Positions 17,130 through 25,773 of a stretch of DNA of 64,000 bases are shown piece by piece. Position 1 is the stretch's first letter, and every line of letters begins with the position of its first letter. Source of the stretch: Alsobacter soli (GTDB taxonomy: Bacteria > Pseudomonadota > Alphaproteobacteria > Rhizobiales > Beijerinckiaceae). Position numbers and translations under genes: made by a program. Location of the stretch: NCBI RefSeq assembly GCF_003004785.1, contig NZ_PVZS01000015.1, positions 33,195 to 97,194 of the forward strand, written 5' to 3'. The notes beneath the pieces are model-generated. The model worked only from the letters and a program-made list of their open reading frames with translations. It searched no databases and was not told the origin of the DNA.

Positions 17130-18395
17130 ATGAAGCTGTCGAGACACAATGAGTACGACGCCGCTGAAGCGCAGGACTGGTCCGAAGACGTCTCACCTGG
17201 GGCCGGCGCGACATTGAAGGAGTGGCTCGGCTCCGTCGTCACCGATTGGCGCGCAGCACCTCGAGGACGGGACGCCGCGGGACATGCCTCTCGTGGTTGG
17301 CGCGAATGGCGCGACAAGAGGGGGGATGAGGCGATGCCAAACACAAACCAAGACCGTGCTGCGCCGTTCTCCGACCGGATCGCGGAACTCGAGAGCCGGC
17401 TGGCCTCCCTGACCGCTGCGCCTCCCCGGGCGCCCGCTCCGCCGCCCGGGCACGATCTTCCGCGCGCTCGCCTGGAGCGAAACGACCTGGCCTCGACAAT
17501 CGGCCGAACGCTCCAGGAGATGGAGGCTCGATCGTTCGCAACGGAGAGGAAAGCCGCCGCGGCGCTGGAAAATGTGGTCAGCGTTCTCGAGGCCACGGAA
17601 ACGCGGTGGCGCAGCGAAGCCAAGTCGCTGTTGCGGGCTCAGGAGCAGACGGCCACGGCGTTGCGGGACGCGATCGGCCTGATCTCGGATCGGCTCGACG
17701 GCATCGATCGGTCGATCCGCGATTCTCAACAGCTTGGGCGCGATCAGAGGGCTGAACTTCTGGCCCGGGACCATGAGCGCGCGGCTCTCGAGCGGTTCTC
17801 GTCCATGGCTGCGGCCGAATCGGCGCCGGACCAGTTCAACGGGGCGGGAGCCTTTTGGCCCGTCGATCGGCGCAAGTCGGAGGAGCTTCATCCGGGCGCT
17901 CGCAGCGGCCTCGAGCCAATCTTGATCGCCAAGATGGACCAACTGCTCCGCGCCATGAGCGCGCATCACCCTCGCGAAGCGCCCCCGGAGGCGCCTCGCG
18001 CGAGGCGGCAAGCGTCCGAGATCGCACAAACCCGTGCCCGGGGCGCGGAGCGAGATGTCCACATGCACGAGTTGCTCGACGTCCTCCATGGCGAGCTAAC
18101 AGGTCTGATCCGCCGGCTCGACGGTCTGCGGCCGTCCGGAGATGAATTCGACACGCCGGACGCTCCCGACCTCAGGGATCGTTGGGAGCGGGTGTTCATT
18201 TCCCCCGAGGACCGGATCGGAGAGATCCAGCGGCAATTCGCGGCGCTGGCGAAGGACATTGACGACGCAGCAGACGTTTCTCGACGGCTCACGCCTGCGC
18301 GCGCCTCGGCTGAGGCGGGCCGAACTGCGGACACGACCCGTCTCGAGCGCGAGCCGGCGCGCATGGGGCCCGCCGGGCGTCGCGGCGCTGTCTGA
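17130..18395 (+). CDS. Coiled-coil protein resembling the N-terminal part of PodJ-like/SEL1 proteins
   Basis: A 421-residue, charged, Ala/Arg-rich protein with long predicted coiled coils (about residues 85-230) and no signal peptide or membrane helix. The early stretch GATLKEWLGSVV resembles the N-terminal motif of alphaproteobacterial polarity/peptidoglycan-binding proteins (a GxSLGEWLNxVI pattern). If so, the protein is a short version without their membrane helix, SEL1 repeats and peptidoglycan-binding domain. There is no recognised enzymatic motif and no good ribosome site for the 17130 ATG. It could belong to the T3SS region or be an unrelated chromosomal gene. It converges with ppc. 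Confidence 0.5.
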   Translation: MKLSRHNEYDAAEAQDWSEDVSPGAGATLKEWLGSVVTDWRAAPRGRDAAGHASRGWREWRDKRGDEAMPNTNQDRAAPFSDRIAELESRLASLTAAPPRAPAPPPGHDLPRARLERNDLASTIGRTLQEMEARSFATERKAAAALENVVSVLEATETRWRSEAKSLLRAQEQTATALRDAIGLISDRLDGIDRSIRDSQQLGRDQRAELLARDHERAALERFSSMAAAESAPDQFNGAGAFWPVDRRKSEELHPGARSGLEPILIAKMDQLLRAMSAHHPREAPPEAPRARRQASEIAQTRARGAERDVHMHELLDVLHGELTGLIRRLDGLRPSGDEFDTPDAPDLRDRWERVFISPEDRIGEIQRQFAALAKDIDDAADVSRRLTPARASAEAGRTADTTRLEREPARMGPAGRRGAV

Positions 18396-18440
18396 TCGGC
18401 CGACGCGGGCGGCCCTGGGCGGCCCGCGCCTGGGGTTCGA

Positions 18441-21218
18441 TCACCCCGTGTTGCGCAACCCGGCGGCCACACCGTTGATGGAGATGAGGATGCCGCGCCG
18501 CGCCTCCTCCTGGACCTCGCCGGCCCGCCAGCGCCGCAGGAGCTCCACCTGCAGGTGGTTCAAGGGCGCGATATAGGCCGAGCGATGGGCGATGGAGCGG
18601 GCCAGGGCGGGGTTGTCCGCCAGCCGGGCCCGGTGGCCGGCGATGGCTTCGAGGGCTCCTTCCACCCGGTCCCACTCGGCCTCGATGGCGGCGAAGATCG
18701 CATCCGCTGCGGCGCGATCGGGCGCGAGCTCCACATAGCGGCGCGCGACGGCCCGATCGGCCTTGGCGAGAACCATGTCCATGTTGGACAGCAGCGTGCG
18801 GAAGAACGGCCATTCCGCATGCATCCGGCGCAGCAGATCGAGGCGCTCGGCGCCGCCGCCGCGCAGGTAGTCCTCCACCGCGGCCCCAAAGCCGTACCAG
18901 CCCGGCAGGGCGACGCGGCTCTGCCCCCAGGAGAAGCTCCAAGGGATGGCCCGCAGATCCTCGATGCGGCCCGAGGCGCGGCGCGAGGCTGGGCGGGAGC
19001 CTATGTTGAGCTCGGCGATCTCGCGGATCGGCGTGGCCGCGAAGAAGAACTCGACGAAGCCGGGCGTCTCGTAGACCAGAGCGCGATAAGCCCGCATGGC
19101 CGCATCCGAGAGTAGCGAAGCCGCTTGGAGGAACTCGGGAGGCGCGTCGGCTTCCTTCTCGAACAGAGTGGCCTCCAGGGCGGCGGCCATGAGCGTCTCG
19201 AGATTGTGGCGGCCGATTTCCGGCGCGCCGTACTTGGCGTTGATGACCTCGCCCTGCTCGGTGAGGCGGATCTGCCCCTTCACTGCTCCTGGAGGCTGGG
19301 CCAGGATGGCGTCGTAGCTTGGGCCGCCGCCGCGCCCCACCGAGCCGCCGCGGCCATGGAACAGGCGCAGCGTGACGCCCGGCTTGTTTTCGAACAGGCG
19401 GGTCAGCGCGGTGGCGGCGCGGTAGATCTCCCAGTTGGACGTGAAGTAGCCGCCGTCCTTGTTGCTGTCGGAATAGCCGAGCATCACTTCCTGCTCCGCG
19501 CCGGAGCGCCGCACCAGGGCCTCGACCCCGGGCGCGTCGTAGAAGTCGCGCATGATCCGCTCCGCCGACCGGAGGTCTTCGATCGTCTCGAAGAGGGGCA
19601 CGACCACCAGCGCCAAGGAGGCGTCGCCGCCCTCCCCGGCCGCGAAAGCGCCGGCCATGAGGCCGCACTCCTTTTGCAGCAGCAGGACCTCGAGCAGGTC
19701 GCTCACCTCTTCGGTGTGGCTGACGATGGCGTGACGGATGACATCCGGGCCGAACGCCTGCCGGAGCGTTCGGGCCCGCTCGAAGACGGCGATCTCGCTT
19801 TCGGTGTCCTCGCTGTAGCGATGGCCCCGCACCCGGAGGGAGCGGGGATCCCGGAGCATGGAGAGCAGCAGGCGCTGCTTGGCCGCCTCGTCGAGACCCG
19901 CGTAGTCGGGCTCGATGCGCGCCGCGGCGAGCAACTCAGCCAGCGTGCTTTCGTGGCGGTCCGAACTCTGCCGCAAGTCGGTGGTCGCCAGGTGAAAGCC
20001 GAAGACATCGACGGCGCGGATCAGCGGATCCAGGCGGGGGCGGGCCAGGGCCGCGCCATGGTGGGCCCGCAGGGACTCGCGGATCGTCCCCAGATCCGCC
20101 GCGAAGGCGGCGTGGTCGGGATAAGGCTCCGCGGCCCCGGGCGCCCCGGCGAAGGCCGCGCTGTCGCCGCCCGCGAGAACGCGAAGCGTCGCGCGCAGAC
20201 GCGCGCCCATGCCGGCGAGCGCCCGGCGGTAGGGCTCGTCGCGGCGGTGCGGGCTCTCGTCCCCGGACCGCTCGGCGAGTTCACGGAGCTCGGGCGAACA
20301 CGGCGCCAGGAGGGAGGACGTCGACAGCTCCTGCCCCAGGCTCTGCAGTTCGGCGAGATAATGCCGCAGGGCGACCTCGGCATGGCGGCGCACGGCGAAC
20401 TCCAGCGTGTCGGCGTCCACGTTGGGATTGCCGTCGCGGTCCCCGCCGATCCAGTTGCCCATGCGGAAGAAGGAGCGGACCGGATGGCCGAGCTGCTCGT
20501 CCAGCTCGGCGTAGAGCCGGGGAATCTCGGCGAGGAAAGTCGAGCGGTAATAGGTCAGGGCGTTTTCGATCTCGTCCCGCACGGTCAGCTTGGCCATGCG
20601 CAGGATACGGCTTTGCCAGAGCTGGACGATCCGCGCGCGCAGGGCGCGCTCGTTTTCGGCGCGCTCGCGCGGGCTGGCCAGGCGGTCGCGCGCGGCGAGC
20701 AGGTCCGCGACCGCGCGCGCCGCGTCCAGCGTGGTCTTGCGCTGCACCTCCGTGGGGTGCGCGGTGAGAACCGGGCACACGAGCGCACGGCGGAGCGCGC
20801 GCTCGAGCGCCTGGGGGGCAACGCCCGCGTCGCGCATGCGCTTGAACGTCCACGCCAGCGCGCCCGGCTGCGGGCCCTCGCCCGCGCGTGTGTCACGCGC
20901 GCGCACGGAATGCCGGTCCTCCGCCAGGTTCGCGAGGTGGGAGAAGTAGCTGAAGGCCCGGATGACGGAGACGGTCTCCCGGGGGCTCAGCCGGTGGAGG
21001 AGGGCCTCCAGGTCCTGGGCGGCCCGGTCGTCGCTGCGGCGCTGGCCCGCGATGGACAGCCGCCGGATCGCCTCGACCACCTCGAAGGCCGCCTCGCCAT
21101 CCTGCTCCCGCAGGGTTTCGCCGAGTATCTGCCCCAGCAGGCGCGTGTCTTCGGCGAGTTGCGCGTCAAAGGCCTGCTGGACCCCGGCGGGCTCCTGCGG
21201 CTCAAAGCCAATGGTCAT
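18441..21218 (-). CDS. ppc: Phosphoenolpyruvate carboxylase
   Basis: A 925-residue cytosolic enzyme that carboxylates PEP with bicarbonate to oxaloacetate, replenishing the TCA cycle. Catalytic blocks are all present: [13 protein letters not shown] (essential His), [40 protein letters not shown] and the C-terminal [12 protein letters not shown]. The length is normal. The ATG at 21218 was chosen because the alternative at 21269 lies inside the preceding regulator gene. That regulator is on the same strand and ends 26 bases upstream, so both may share a transcript. Confidence 0.97.
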   Translation of the reverse strand: MTIGFEPQEPAGVQQAFDAQLAEDTRLLGQILGETLREQDGEAAFEVVEAIRRLSIAGQRRSDDRAAQDLEALLHRLSPRETVSVIRAFSYFSHLANLAEDRHSVRARDTRAGEGPQPGALAWTFKRMRDAGVAPQALERALRRALVCPVLTAHPTEVQRKTTLDAARAVADLLAARDRLASPRERAENERALRARIVQLWQSRILRMAKLTVRDEIENALTYYRSTFLAEIPRLYAELDEQLGHPVRSFFRMGNWIGGDRDGNPNVDADTLEFAVRRHAEVALRHYLAELQSLGQELSTSSLLAPCSPELRELAERSGDESPHRRDEPYRRALAGMGARLRATLRVLAGGDSAAFAGAPGAAEPYPDHAAFAADLGTIRESLRAHHGAALARPRLDPLIRAVDVFGFHLATTDLRQSSDRHESTLAELLAAARIEPDYAGLDEAAKQRLLLSMLRDPRSLRVRGHRYSEDTESEIAVFERARTLRQAFGPDVIRHAIVSHTEEVSDLLEVLLLQKECGLMAGAFAAGEGGDASLALVVVPLFETIEDLRSAERIMRDFYDAPGVEALVRRSGAEQEVMLGYSDSNKDGGYFTSNWEIYRAATALTRLFENKPGVTLRLFHGRGGSVGRGGGPSYDAILAQPPGAVKGQIRLTEQGEVINAKYGAPEIGRHNLETLMAAALEATLFEKEADAPPEFLQAASLLSDAAMRAYRALVYETPGFVEFFFAATPIREIAELNIGSRPASRRASGRIEDLRAIPWSFSWGQSRVALPGWYGFGAAVEDYLRGGGAERLDLLRRMHAEWPFFRTLLSNMDMVLAKADRAVARRYVELAPDRAAADAIFAAIEAEWDRVEGALEAIAGHRARLADNPALARSIAHRSAYIAPLNHLQVELLRRWRAGEVQEEARRGILISINGVAAGLRNTG

Positions 21219-21244
21219 GTTTTTCGGTCTCGCTTTTCCACCCG

Positions 21245-22096
21245 TCAGGACAGGGGCAGTTTCTTGCATTCGATAGCGGCCTTGGCGGCCTTCATGTCGG
21301 CCGCCGCGGAGGGGCCCTTCAGAACCGCGACGGCCACGGCCAGGGCATCGACGATGGCGAGTTGCCCAAGACGCGACGACATCGGGGAGTACACGTTGGG
21401 GTCGTCATCGAAATCCAGGTGGATCACGGGACTGCACAGCGCGGCGGCCGGAGAGCCCCGCGGCATGACGCCGATCGCCGGGACGTGACGCTCCCGCAGC
21501 AGATGCAGCGTCGGCACCAACTCGCGGGTGGCCCCCGAACGGGAAATGCAGACCACCGCGTCCCGTGGGCCGAGCAAGGCTGCGGCCATGATGTGGACAT
21601 GCGAGTCCGCGTAGGAAATGCACGGAATCCCCAGCCGGAAAAACTTGTGCTGCGCGTCCGCAGCGACGAGTCCCGAATTGCCGTGCCCGTAGAACTCGAT
21701 GCGCCTTGCGTCAGCAAGCACCGTCGCCGCCTGCGCCAGGGCATGGTCGTCCAGTTCGGACTTCAGCTTCACCAAGGCCGCGATGCTGCGATCCAGGACC
21801 TTGGAGGCGACTGCGCCCGGCTTGTCTCCCGGCCCGACATCTGCATGAACGAAGTCGAAACTCGACGTCGTTTGCCTCGCCAGCTCGATTCGAAAGTCCT
21901 TGAAGCCAGAGAATCCTAGGATCTGGCAAAACCGAGCGACAGTCGGCTCGCTCACCCCCGCCCCTTTCGCGGTCGCGGTGATCGTCATGTTCGGGATGGT
22001 GTGCATGTTCATCGCGATGAAGCGATGAAGACGCTGCGAAGCCGGACTGAGCTCGCCGGACACCTGTTCCATCCTCTGCTTCAGACTGGGGGTCAT
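21245..22096 (-). CDS. hexR: HexR/RpiR-family transcriptional regulator with SIS domain
   Basis: A 283-residue regulator. The N-terminal winged helix-turn-helix includes the RpiR pattern [32 protein letters not shown]. The C-terminal SIS sugar-isomerase fold ([20 protein letters not shown]) binds phosphosugars. It is divergent from edd-eda-zwf genes, the classical setting of HexR, which represses Entner-Doudoroff genes until it binds KDPG. The ATG at 22096 follows GGGGAGG, stronger than the upstream alternative at 22126. KDPG as ligand is inferred from gene context. Confidence 0.85.
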   Translation of the reverse strand: MTPSLKQRMEQVSGELSPASQRLHRFIAMNMHTIPNMTITATAKGAGVSEPTVARFCQILGFSGFKDFRIELARQTTSSFDFVHADVGPGDKPGAVASKVLDRSIAALVKLKSELDDHALAQAATVLADARRIEFYGHGNSGLVAADAQHKFFRLGIPCISYADSHVHIMAAALLGPRDAVVCISRSGATRELVPTLHLLRERHVPAIGVMPRGSPAAALCSPVIHLDFDDDPNVYSPMSSRLGQLAIVDALAVAVAVLKGPSAAADMKAAKAAIECKKLPLS

Positions 22097-22168
22097 CAAC
22101 CTCCCCTCCCCGTCCATCACGCACAACCCTGCGGTGCGTCTGCAAATTGATTAAAGCTAAGGTAACTG

Positions 22169-22196
22169 TTGACATGATTGTTATTCTTTTTGTAAA
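22169..22196 (+). promoter_or_regulatory. Likely promoter of the edd-eda-transporter-zwf row
   Basis: A perfect TTGACA (22169-22174) is followed after 16 bases by TGTAAA (22191-22196), in the only AT-rich stretch between hexR and edd. A regulator operator would be expected here. No clear TTGT(N7-8)ACAA HexR palindrome could be read. Confidence 0.55.
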
Positions 22197-22228
22197 TTTT
22201 CGCAATACGGGACAAGGGGAGGAGATGG

Positions 22229-24043
22229 ATGAAGGAGCCGCACCCGGCGCTGGTGAGCGTGACGGCCGCGATCGAGGAGCGGAGTCGCGAAACGCGGCGG
22301 AACTTCGTCCGGCTGCGCGACCGCGCTCGCCCGCGCGGCGTCGCGCGCAGTTGCGCATCCTGCAGCAATCTCGCTCACGTGACGGCCGCCATGGGCCCGG
22401 CGGAGAAGGTCCTCCTGACAGGGGATTCGGCGCCGAACATCGGCGTCGTCACCGCCTACAACGACATGCTGTCCGCTCATCAGCCCTTCGCGGGCTACCC
22501 GGACATGATCAGGCGCGCAGCCGGCCGCGCCGGCGCGACGGCTCAGGTCGCAGGCGGCGTTCCCGCGATGTGCGACGGGATCACCCAGGGGCAGCCCGGC
22601 ATGGAGCTGTCCCTGTTCTCCCGTGACGTGATCGCCCTATCGACCGCCGTTGCGCTGAGTCACGGCGTCTTCGACGCCGTCGTCTGCCTGGGGGTCTGCG
22701 ACAAGATCGGGCCGGGGCTGCTGATCGGCGCTCTCCAGTTTCCACATCTGCCGGTCGTGTTCTCGCCGGCAGGCCCGATGCCGACCGGGCTGTCCAATGA
22801 AGAGAAGGCCAAGCTGAGGCAGCTGCACGCCGAGGGCAAGGCGGACAGGGCCGCCCTGCTCGCCTCAGAGATGCGTTCGTATCATGCGCCTGGCACCTGC
22901 ACCTTCTATGGCACGGCCAACAGCAACCAGGTTCTGATCGAGGCGATGGGTCTGCATGTGCCTGGCGCCGCTTTTGCGCAGCCGGGCGGCGAGCTCCGGT
23001 CCCGCCTGCTTGATGCTTCCGTCGACGAGGTCGCAGGGGCCGCGCGGGCCCCGGAAGGGCGGCGCATCGGCGACATCGTGTGCGCCAAGTCGATCGTCAA
23101 CGCCATCGTGGCGCTGCTGGCGACGGGCGGGTCGACAAACCACACCATTCACTGGATCGCAGTGGCGGCGGCCGCCGGAATTCAGCTGACCTGGGACGAT
23201 ATCGACGCCCTTTCCAAGATCGTGCCGCTCATGGCGCGGATCTACCCGAACGGATCGGCGGACATCAACGCGTTCGAGGCCTCGGGCGGGGTCGGATTCC
23301 TGATCGGCCAACTCATCGACGCAGGCCTGCTGCACGAAGACGTCCACACGATTTCCGGCTTCGGGCTGCGGCGATACGCGGTCGAGGCCGGCCTGGAAGA
23401 AGGTCGCCTCGTCTATAGCCCCTCGCCAGGGACCAGCCGGAACAGGGCGGTCCTCCGGGACGCCGCCGACCCGTTCGAGCCTGAAAGCGGCCTGCGCGTC
23501 CTGGGCGGCAATCTCGGCCGCGCGGTCGCCAAGACGTCCGCCGTGAAGGACGAGCACCGGGTGGTGCGCGCGCCGGCCCGCGTGTTCGACTCCCAGGAGG
23601 CCTTCCTGTCCGCCTTCGAGGCGGGCTCCATCACGGCCGACGCGGTGGTGGTGATCCGGTTCCAGGGCCCGAAAGCCAATGGCATGCCCGAGTTGCATCG
23701 ACTGATGCCTGCGCTCGGCAGCTTGCTGGACCGGGGGCTCAAGGTCGCCCTGGTGACTGATGGGCGCCTCTCGGGCGCCTCCGGCAAGGTAGCGAGCGCC
23801 CTGCATGTCACGCCCGAGGCCGCGGAGGGCGGCGCGCTGGGCAGGATCTTCGACGGAGACATGATCTCTCTCGACCTGCGGGAGGGCCGCCTTGAGGCCG
23901 AGATCGCTCCGGAGGAGCTGGCCCGGCGCATTCCGGCCGTCCAGCCCGACCCGGACCAGGATGTGGGCCGCGCCCTCTTCGCGCCACTCCGCGCCCTGGC
24001 GCGTCCCGCCGACGCGGGCGCCGGCTTTACGGGGATGATTTGA
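22229..24043 (+). CDS. edd: 6-Phosphogluconate dehydratase (Entner-Doudoroff)
   Basis: A 604-residue IlvD/Edd-family iron-sulfur dehydratase converting 6-phosphogluconate to KDPG. Cluster ligands lie in CASCSNLAHV and CLGVCDKIGPG. Other family blocks are GVPAMCDGITQG, FYGTANSNQ, TGGSTNHTIH and the C-terminal VTDGRLSGASGK. The length matches Edd (about 605) rather than IlvD. The ATG at 22229 has GGGAGG seven bases upstream. The overlapping ATG at 22225 is in another frame. eda follows two bases after the stop. Confidence 0.97.
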   Translation: MKEPHPALVSVTAAIEERSRETRRNFVRLRDRARPRGVARSCASCSNLAHVTAAMGPAEKVLLTGDSAPNIGVVTAYNDMLSAHQPFAGYPDMIRRAAGRAGATAQVAGGVPAMCDGITQGQPGMELSLFSRDVIALSTAVALSHGVFDAVVCLGVCDKIGPGLLIGALQFPHLPVVFSPAGPMPTGLSNEEKAKLRQLHAEGKADRAALLASEMRSYHAPGTCTFYGTANSNQVLIEAMGLHVPGAAFAQPGGELRSRLLDASVDEVAGAARAPEGRRIGDIVCAKSIVNAIVALLATGGSTNHTIHWIAVAAAAGIQLTWDDIDALSKIVPLMARIYPNGSADINAFEASGGVGFLIGQLIDAGLLHEDVHTISGFGLRRYAVEAGLEEGRLVYSPSPGTSRNRAVLRDAADPFEPESGLRVLGGNLGRAVAKTSAVKDEHRVVRAPARVFDSQEAFLSAFEAGSITADAVVVIRFQGPKANGMPELHRLMPALGSLLDRGLKVALVTDGRLSGASGKVASALHVTPEAAEGGALGRIFDGDMISLDLREGRLEAEIAPEELARRIPAVQPDPDQDVGRALFAPLRALARPADAGAGFTGMI

Positions 24044-24045
24044 CC

Positions 24046-24684
24046 ATGCATCCGGAACGTGCGCTCGAACAGCTCGGGCAATGCCGCATCGTGCCCGTCG
24101 TAACCGTCCCCACCACGGAAGCGGGCGTCGAGCTCGGCCGGCGCAGTTTCGCCATGGGCTTGCGCGCGATCGAGGTCACGTTGCGCACCGACGCGGCGGC
24201 GGCGACCATCTCGGCCCTGCGCGAAGCCTGCCCCGAACTGCTTGTCGGCGCGGGTAGCGTGCTGACCGAGGCCGACCTGCGCGCAGCCCGGGACGCGGGC
24301 GCGCAATTCACGGTGTCGCCCGGCCTGGACTGGAGCGTCCTGAAGGCTGCGGCCGAGGCTGGCGTTCTGCATGTGCCCGGCGTCGCAACTCCCAGCGAGA
24401 TGCTGGGCGCCCAGGCGGCAGGAGCGCAGCTCCTGAAGCTTTTCCCGGCCGAAACGCTGAACGGGCGGTCACTCCTGGCCGCCGTAGCCGGTCCCATGCC
24501 GAAGCTCCGCTTCTTTCCGACCGGCGGCATCCGCCAGGACATCGCGGCGGACTACCTCGGCCTCCCCAACGTGGCCTGCATCGGCGGGTCCTGGATCGCA
24601 TCAAACGCGGATCTTCGCGCCGGAGCCTGGGCCTCGGTCGAAGCACGGCTCGCCGAAGCGGCACGCTTGGCCAGCCGTCATTGA
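24046..24684 (+). CDS. eda: KDPG aldolase (2-dehydro-3-deoxyphosphogluconate aldolase)
   Basis: A 212-residue class I aldolase that splits KDPG into pyruvate and glyceraldehyde-3-phosphate. The catalytic Glu43 (in IEVTLRT) and the Schiff-base Lys131 (in LLKLFPAE) are present, with the phosphate-binding FFPTGGI loop. The ATG at 24046 follows the edd stop by two bases. The TTG at 24040 overlapping edd was rejected. Together with edd it completes the lower Entner-Doudoroff branch. Confidence 0.97.
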   Translation: MHPERALEQLGQCRIVPVVTVPTTEAGVELGRRSFAMGLRAIEVTLRTDAAAATISALREACPELLVGAGSVLTEADLRAARDAGAQFTVSPGLDWSVLKAAAEAGVLHVPGVATPSEMLGAQAAGAQLLKLFPAETLNGRSLLAAVAGPMPKLRFFPTGGIRQDIAADYLGLPNVACIGGSWIASNADLRAGAWASVEARLAEAARLASRH

Positions 24685-24712
24685 ACACTGCCAATCAATC
24701 AGGAGGGTAACG

Positions 24713-25741
24713 ATGTCATTGAGGGGCTCTATTGCAGGGGCGGCTCTTCTTGTGATGGGCGCGCCAGGGGCTGCGTCAGCGCAGGAAACCTTGAACCTGT
24801 ACTGCAGCGTTCAGGTCGAGTGGTGCCAGGCTGTCGCGAACACCTTCAGCCGCACGACCGGCGTCCGGGTCAACATGACCCAGAAGGGGTCCGGAGAGAC
24901 GCTGGCCCAGATCCGCGCCGAGGCGCAGAACCCGCGTGGCGACGTGTGGTTCGGCGGCACCGGCGATCCCCACCTGGTGATGGCCGAGGAAGGCCTCTCG
25001 GAAGAATACAAGTCGCCCAAGCTGGAGCAGCTGAACGCATGGGCGGTCAAGCAGGCCCAGGATTCGAAGTATCGGACCGTTGGCGTCTATGCGGGCATCC
25101 TGGGCATCGGCTTTAATCCAGAGTTGCTCAAGAAGAAGAACCTGCCTGCTCCGTCCTGCTGGGCGGACCTGACCAAGCCCGAATACAAGGGCGAGGTTCA
25201 GATGGCCAACCCTGCCTCGTCCGGCACAGCCTATGTGGCGATCGCCACCCTGGTGCAGCTCATGGGCGAGGAGCAGGCCTTCGACTTCCTGAAGAAGATG
25301 CACGCCAACGTGAACGCGTATCCGCGCTCGGGCACCGGCCCGATCAAGGCGGTGGCGCGCGGCGAAACGTCCGTGTCCGTGAGCTTCATCCATGACGCGG
25401 TCACGGAGGACCTGGCTGGCCTCCCGGCCAAGGCTGTTCCGCCGTGCGAGGGCACGGGCATGGAGGTGGGCTCCATGTCCATCGTCAAAGGCGCCCGAAA
25501 CATGGAATCCGCCAAGAAGTTCTACGAATGGGCGCTGACGCCCGACGCCCAGCGTCTTGGCGCCGAGGTCGGGAAGCAGTTCCACACGCCCTCCAACAAG
25601 TCCACGCCCCTTCCTGAGCGTGCTCCGCGCTTGGATCAGGTCAAGATCATCAACTACGACTTCGCGAAGTACGGATCTTCCGCTGAACGCGGCCGGCTGA
25701 TCGCCAGGTGGGAAAAGGAAGTCGGCAGCCTTCCGCGCTGA
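24713..25741 (+). CDS. afuA: ABC transporter substrate-binding protein, AfuA-like (probable hexose-phosphate rather than Fe3+)
   Basis: A 342-residue periplasmic binding protein with a Sec signal cleaved near residue 23 (ASAQ-ET) and a strong AGGAGGG ribosome site. It belongs to the ferric-iron/AfuA-like class. FbpA-type iron binders use a neighbouring Tyr pair in the C-terminal lobe, and no YY pair is present. Actinobacillus AfuA was shown to bind hexose-6-phosphates. Its phosphate and sugar contacts, as I recall them (His-Asp and a Glu about 24 residues later), have matches here at His227-Asp228 and Glu251. The residue mapping needs an alignment. The neighbours eda and zwf support sugar phosphate as cargo. 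Confidence 0.85.
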   Translation: MSLRGSIAGAALLVMGAPGAASAQETLNLYCSVQVEWCQAVANTFSRTTGVRVNMTQKGSGETLAQIRAEAQNPRGDVWFGGTGDPHLVMAEEGLSEEYKSPKLEQLNAWAVKQAQDSKYRTVGVYAGILGIGFNPELLKKKNLPAPSCWADLTKPEYKGEVQMANPASSGTAYVAIATLVQLMGEEQAFDFLKKMHANVNAYPRSGTGPIKAVARGETSVSVSFIHDAVTEDLAGLPAKAVPPCEGTGMEVGSMSIVKGARNMESAKKFYEWALTPDAQRLGAEVGKQFHTPSNKSTPLPERAPRLDQVKIINYDFAKYGSSAERGRLIARWEKEVGSLPR

Positions 25742-25773
25742 CTTCTCCTGATTGACTTAGAGGGCAAACTTCT

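Noticed and set aside
18289..21488. Very long opposite-strand frames across ppc (787 and 459 codons)
   Set aside because: They mirror the ppc reading frame in a high-GC gene, with no initiation signal, and their translations are repetitive Arg/Ala-rich text.
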